This document shows, piece by piece, positions 60,950 to 64,000 of a stretch of 64,000 nucleotides of DNA. A model generated the notes under the pieces. It saw only the letters and a list, made by a program, of their open reading frames with translations, was not told the DNA's origin and did no database searches. Both the position numbers and the translations under genes were made by a program. Source of the stretch: Sandaracinaceae bacterium. GTDB lineage: Bacteria > Myxococcota_A > Polyangia > Polyangiales > Houyiibacteriaceae. Each line of letters opens with the position of its first letter. Within the stretch, counting starts at the first letter, position 1. The stretch covers positions 434,001 to 498,000 of the forward strand of contig JACKEI010000001.1 of assembly GCA_020633075.1 (NCBI GenBank), read 5' to 3'.

Positions 60950-60977
60950 AGGATACGTGTGCGGGGGGGGAGGTCAA
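60950..60977 (-). promoter_or_regulatory. Promoter of rplC-rlmE
   Basis: On the minus strand, TTGACC (complement of 60972-60977; five of six to consensus) and TATCCT (complement of 60950-60955; TAT..T core) are 16 bp apart. The predicted 5' leader is about 80 nt, long enough for translational feedback control. A small hairpin (GCCTCG/CGAGGC, 61006-61020) lies between it and the tatD stop. Confidence 0.55.
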
Positions 60978-61021
60978 GGCGCAGCGCGCACTTTTCTATG
61001 ATCCGGCCTCGGGGCGAGGCG

Positions 61022-61804
61022 CTAGGCCGTCATGCCGAAGACCCGCAGCGCGTTGGCGAACGAGCGCTCCCGGACCTCGGCTGGGTCGATGCCTCGCAGG
61101 GCCGCGATGCAGTCCGCGGTGTGGGCGACGTAGGCCGGCTCGTTGCGACGTCCCCGATGAGGGATGGGGGCGAGGTAGGGGGCGTCCGTCTCCACCAGCA
61201 GCGCGTCCAGGGGCTGCAGGCGCGCGGCTTCGCGCACTTCCACGGCGTTCTTGAAGGTCACGATGCCGCTGAAGCTGGAGACGAAGCCCAGCTCCAGCGC
61301 CGCCCGAGCGAACTCCGGGGTCTCGCTGAAGCAGTGGATGATGCCGCCCACGTCGCGCGCCTGCTCCTCGCGCAGGATGGCCAGCGTGTCCTCGGGGGCC
61401 GAGCGGGTGTGCACGATCAGGGGCTTCTTGACCTGGCGAGCCAGGGCGATCTGGTCGCGGAAGGCCTCGGCCTGCTCGCGCCGTGGCGAGTTGTCGTAGT
61501 GGTAGTCGAGCCCGGTCTCGCCGATCGCCACCAGCAGCGGGTCCCCCGCGATGGCCACGATGGCGTCGCGCAGCTCGGGGCTCCAGCTCTTGGCGTCGTG
61601 CGGGTGCACGCCGGAGGAGGCCACGACCCAGTCCGCGTGCGCGCGGGCGACGTCGAGCGCGCGCGGGACGTTCTCGAGGGAGTTGCAGCAGCCGATGGTG
61701 GCGATGCGCGTCACGCCGGCATCCCGCGCGCGCTGCAGCACGCCGCCGAAGTCCTCGGCGAAGCGCTTGTCGTCGAGATGACAGTGGGTGTCGAAGAGGC
61801 TCAC
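61022..61804 (-). CDS. tatD: TatD-family metal-dependent deoxyribonuclease
   Basis: 260 residues, normal length. Metal ligands: FDTHCHLD near the N-terminus, GETGLDYHYDN (~93-103), LIVHTRSA (~128), a His in GGIIHCFSE and Asp in LVETDAPYLAP (~204-214). TatD enzymes remove nucleotides from single-stranded DNA and take part in DNA repair. ATG at 61804 overlaps the stop of the HEAT-repeat gene (ATGA). Confidence 0.94.
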   Translation of the reverse strand: MSLFDTHCHLDDKRFAEDFGGVLQRARDAGVTRIATIGCCNSLENVPRALDVARAHADWVVASSGVHPHDAKSWSPELRDAIVAIAGDPLLVAIGETGLDYHYDNSPRREQAEAFRDQIALARQVKKPLIVHTRSAPEDTLAILREEQARDVGGIIHCFSETPEFARAALELGFVSSFSGIVTFKNAVEVREAARLQPLDALLVETDAPYLAPIPHRGRRNEPAYVAHTADCIAALRGIDPAEVRERSFANALRVFGMTA

Positions 61805-62817
61805 GCGGCGCTCCCGGATCCGAGGGCGGCCAGCGCGTCGCGCAGCAGATCGCGGTCCACACCACGCGGGCGCTTCACCAGGGACTCGAGCTCCGGCCGC
61901 AGCGAGGACAGGCGCAGCTGCATCACCTGGACCACGGCGTAGGGGCGACCGTCCGGTCTGAAGGCGCGCAGCACGGCGCGCAGCGCGTCCTCCCCACGGG
62001 GGTCTCCCAGCCGGATGAGCGCGGCCCCCGCGGCGGCCTTGGTCAGCAGCGGCGTGAAGAGGCGCGCGGCCGAGTTGGCGAGCGGCTCGCGCGCGGCCTC
62101 GACGCCCAGGTTCCCCAGCGCCTCTGCGGCTTCGAAGGAGCCGCGGCCGAGCGCCTCGACGAGGGCCGGGACGCCCCGCGCGTCGCCGAGGTCTGCGAGG
62201 GCCAGCGCGGCGCTCGCGCGGACCCGCGGGCTGTCGTCCAGGCGGGCGGCGAGCGCGTCGAGGCTGGCGCGGGCGCCCATCGCCGCCAGCGCGGCCACTG
62301 CGGTCGCGCGCACCTCCTCGCTCGGGTCGGCGAGCGCCGCCGTCGCTGCTGCGACGAGCGCAGGGCGGGACGCGACTCCGGTGTCGGAGGCCGCAGGGCC
62401 GCCGGCCTCGCCCTTCTCGGCGCGCGCCACCAGCGCTTCCAGCGCCGCGATCTGCAGCGGAGGGTCCGCCTCGCCCACGCTGGCCACCAGCAGGGCGTCC
62501 TCGCAGCCGAGGGCCTCCGCGGCCAGCAGAGCCGTGGCCCGCACCGCCGGAGCGGGGTCCCCCAGGTGCCCTGTCACGTGCCCCAGCGCGCCCGCGTCCC
62601 TGCGCAAGGCTAGCCCCCGCAGGGCCTCGATGCGCACCCGCGCGTCCGCGTCGCTGCTGAGCACGACCAACCCCTCGAGCGCGGCCCGCGCCTGCTCCTC
62701 GTCCGCCGCTTCAGCGGCCCCCAGCGCGCGCGCAGAAGCCGCGCGGTATTGGGCACCGGCGGCTCGGACGTCCCGCAGGGCGGCCTCGAAGGTGGGGGTG
62801 AGGGGGGTCAGGAACAC
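61801..62817 (-). CDS. HEAT-repeat protein
   Basis: 338 residues made of at least seven HEAT/armadillo-like helical repeats with recurring motifs of the form DADARVRIEALRGLALR, PAPAVRATALLAAEALG, PSEEVRATAVAALAAMG and SPRVRASAALALADLGD. No enzyme domain. Such proteins bind partners as scaffolds. Coupled to tatD (ATGA). It is divergent from the sulfatase-like lipoprotein across 157 bp. Confidence 0.88.
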   Translation of the reverse strand: MFLTPLTPTFEAALRDVRAAGAQYRAASARALGAAEAADEEQARAALEGLVVLSSDADARVRIEALRGLALRRDAGALGHVTGHLGDPAPAVRATALLAAEALGCEDALLVASVGEADPPLQIAALEALVARAEKGEAGGPAASDTGVASRPALVAAATAALADPSEEVRATAVAALAAMGARASLDALAARLDDSPRVRASAALALADLGDARGVPALVEALGRGSFEAAEALGNLGVEAAREPLANSAARLFTPLLTKAAAGAALIRLGDPRGEDALRAVLRAFRPDGRPYAVVQVMQLRLSSLRPELESLVKRPRGVDRDLLRDALAALGSGSAA

Positions 62818-62871
62818 GCCGGGTCTCTAGCGCTCGGGCTGCGTCATCGTCAAGGCCGCCCAATTTTTGAC

Positions 62872-62885
62872 CCCTCGCGCGAGGG
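62872..62885. promoter_or_regulatory. 14-bp palindrome in the divergent region
   Basis: A perfect 14-bp palindrome CCCTCGCGCGAGGG immediately follows a TTGACC (-35-like; 62867-62872) in the 157-bp space between the HEAT-repeat and sulfatase-like genes. No good -10 box is seen at 16-18 bp. A repressor-site role is possible but unproven. Confidence 0.35.
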
Positions 62886-62974
62886 CGTGCTAGGTGGCAG
62901 CTCTCGCTGCACGCGTGCACAGCCGCTCATCTGAGCAGCAGCAACGTTCGTTCAGCGACGGAGAAGCATCGCGA

Positions 62975-64000
62975 ATGGTAAAGCGCACGACCCAACTCAT
63001 CGCCCTCGGCCTCCTGTCCCTCGTGCTCGGCGCGGCCGGCTGCAACTGCGGCGGCGACTCCGAGACCAGCGGTGGCGGCGGCGAGACGCCCGTCTCGGAA
63101 GTGTTCGAGGACTTCGACACGCAGCTCGACCTGATCGAGCTGGTCCACCTGGCCGACGTCTACCATCACGGCCTCTACGTGGACTTCGGGACGGCGGCGC
63201 AGGCCAAGTACAGCGTCGGCGACTGGCGCTCGGGCTGGGGAGCGCGCGGCGCCGAAGGCGACGCCACCTTTGCGTACGTCGGCACCCGCGCGCGCTTCTA
63301 CTTCCCCGTGGACGAGGCTGGCGACCACACGCTGCGCATCCGGCTCCGCGCCCACGGCACGGAGCGGCTGACGCCCTACCTCAACGGCGAGACCGTGCAG
63401 TCCCTCACGGTCCGCCAGGGCGAGTTCGCCGACTACGACGTGACGCTGCCCGGCTCGAAGCTGGTCATCGGCGAGAACAACATCCAGTTCGTGTTCGGTG
63501 GCAGCACGCAGGTGGGCGGGGCCGACGTGTCCGCCGCCATCGAGTCCATCCGCCTGGTGCGCGGCACCTTCCCCGAGGGCGCGTTCGAGGCCCCCGCGTT
63601 CGACGCGCTGGTCGCGACGGTGGCCCTGGATGGCTCGGAGCGGCAGGCCGTGGTCACGCGGCGTCCCATGAACCTGCGCTACCACGTCCAGGTCCCGGCG
63701 AACGGACGCCTGGGCTTCGGCGTGGGGCTCGAGGGGCAGGGCGAGGCGCCGGTCAAGGTCTTCGTCACGGGCGACAACGGCACGCGCCAGGAAGTGTTCT
63801 CCGGGACCGCCGGAGCTGCTTGGAGCGACCAAGTGGTCGACCTCTCCGCCTACGCGGGGCAGGTCGTGCGCCTGGAGCTCGCGTCCGACAGCACGGGCGC
63901 CGGACGCGTGGCGTGGAGCGTGCCCCGCTTGCTGGTGCCGCACGTGGACCGGCCCACCATCGAGCCGGCGCGCAACGTCGTCGTCGTGCTCATCGACACC
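62975..64000 (+). CDS. Sulfatase-like lipoprotein (3' part beyond the window)
   Basis: The frame is open from ATG at 62975 to the last base, giving 342 visible residues. GGAG lies 10-13 bases upstream. A lipoprotein signal (LLSLVLGAAGCN; Cys at 23) and a Gly-rich linker precede a beta-sandwich region (~60-320; DAGDHTLRIRLRAHG-like strands near 125 and GQVVRLELASDS near 300). The final visible residues RNVVVVLIDT match the first motif (NxxxxxxDxLR) of the sulfatase/alkaline-phosphatase superfamily, whose Asp binds the metal. The nucleophile lies outside the window. A separate sulfatase-like gene is at 37019-39229. Confidence 0.8.
   Translation, partial: MVKRTTQLIALGLLSLVLGAAGCNCGGDSETSGGGGETPVSEVFEDFDTQLDLIELVHLADVYHHGLYVDFGTAAQAKYSVGDWRSGWGARGAEGDATFAYVGTRARFYFPVDEAGDHTLRIRLRAHGTERLTPYLNGETVQSLTVRQGEFADYDVTLPGSKLVIGENNIQFVFGGSTQVGGADVSAAIESIRLVRGTFPEGAFEAPAFDALVATVALDGSERQAVVTRRPMNLRYHVQVPANGRLGFGVGLEGQGEAPVKVFVTGDNGTRQEVFSGTAGAAWSDQVVDLSAYAGQVVRLELASDSTGAGRVAWSVPRLLVPHVDRPTIEPARNVVVVLIDT

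Overview
The window reads as a chromosomal segment of a very high-GC, gene-dense Gram-negative bacterium, most likely a myxobacterium (Myxococcota, Polyangia/Sandaracinus-like). This is inferred from the gene content: a disintegrin-like Cys-rich lipoprotein, an AgmX/PglI-type protein, type IV pilus genes mixed with a Ser/Thr kinase, a wax-ester synthase, many lipoproteins with short lipoboxes, and pervasive ATGA/GTGA stop-start coupling. No IS element, prophage or CRISPR array is seen. The only clear decay is one broken toxin-antitoxin pair.

Layout. 1-6.8 kb: edge-truncated Cys-rich lipoprotein, UPF0182 membrane protein, ABC exporter, TerC-family protein, small STAS-like protein. 6.9-11.5 kb: lipoprotein, then a four-gene tetR-hlyD-ABC ATPase-ABC permease operon in which every junction is an ATGA overlap and which has a strong palindromic operator before tetR; then tRNA-Cys with its own promoter and terminator. 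11.7-15.7 kb: secreted or lipid-anchored proteins of unknown function and a YcxB-like membrane protein. 15.7-20.8 kb: hipBA toxin-antitoxin pair with an array of operator-like sites, the MrfA-type helicase, and a decayed RHH/GNAT (TacAT-like) pair. 20.9-28 kb: acyl-CoA dehydrogenase, AgmX/PglI-type lipoprotein, an unknown gene divergent from a WS/DGAT acyltransferase, the MrfB-type exonuclease, and an FHA-GGDEF diguanylate cyclase.

28-39.2 kb is a surface-glycan-like locus: a polyprenyl-phosphate GT2 and a SAM methyltransferase coupled to a GT-C-like membrane protein on one strand, two large coupled membrane proteins on the other, and then an ArnT-like GT39 coupled to a membrane alkaline-phosphatase-superfamily enzyme with a Thr at the nucleophile position. 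39.3-42.8 kb: tsaE, an M1 aminopeptidase and a membrane protein whose 3' end overlaps pilS antiparallel by 133 bp. 42.6-52.8 kb, all minus strand: purM-purN-FAD oxidoreductase-pilT-(TPR/PEGA-like protein)-Ser/Thr kinase-pilC-pilS, combining purine synthesis with pilus retraction, the inner-membrane platform and pilus gene sensing.

52.9-64 kb: a small TM protein, a YbjN-like protein, an AMIN-amidase, glnD (with a degenerate uridylyl-removing HD domain) coupled to a TPR lipoprotein, an isolated rplC-rlmE pair with its own promoter, tatD coupled to a HEAT-repeat gene, and a sulfatase-like lipoprotein that runs off the right edge.
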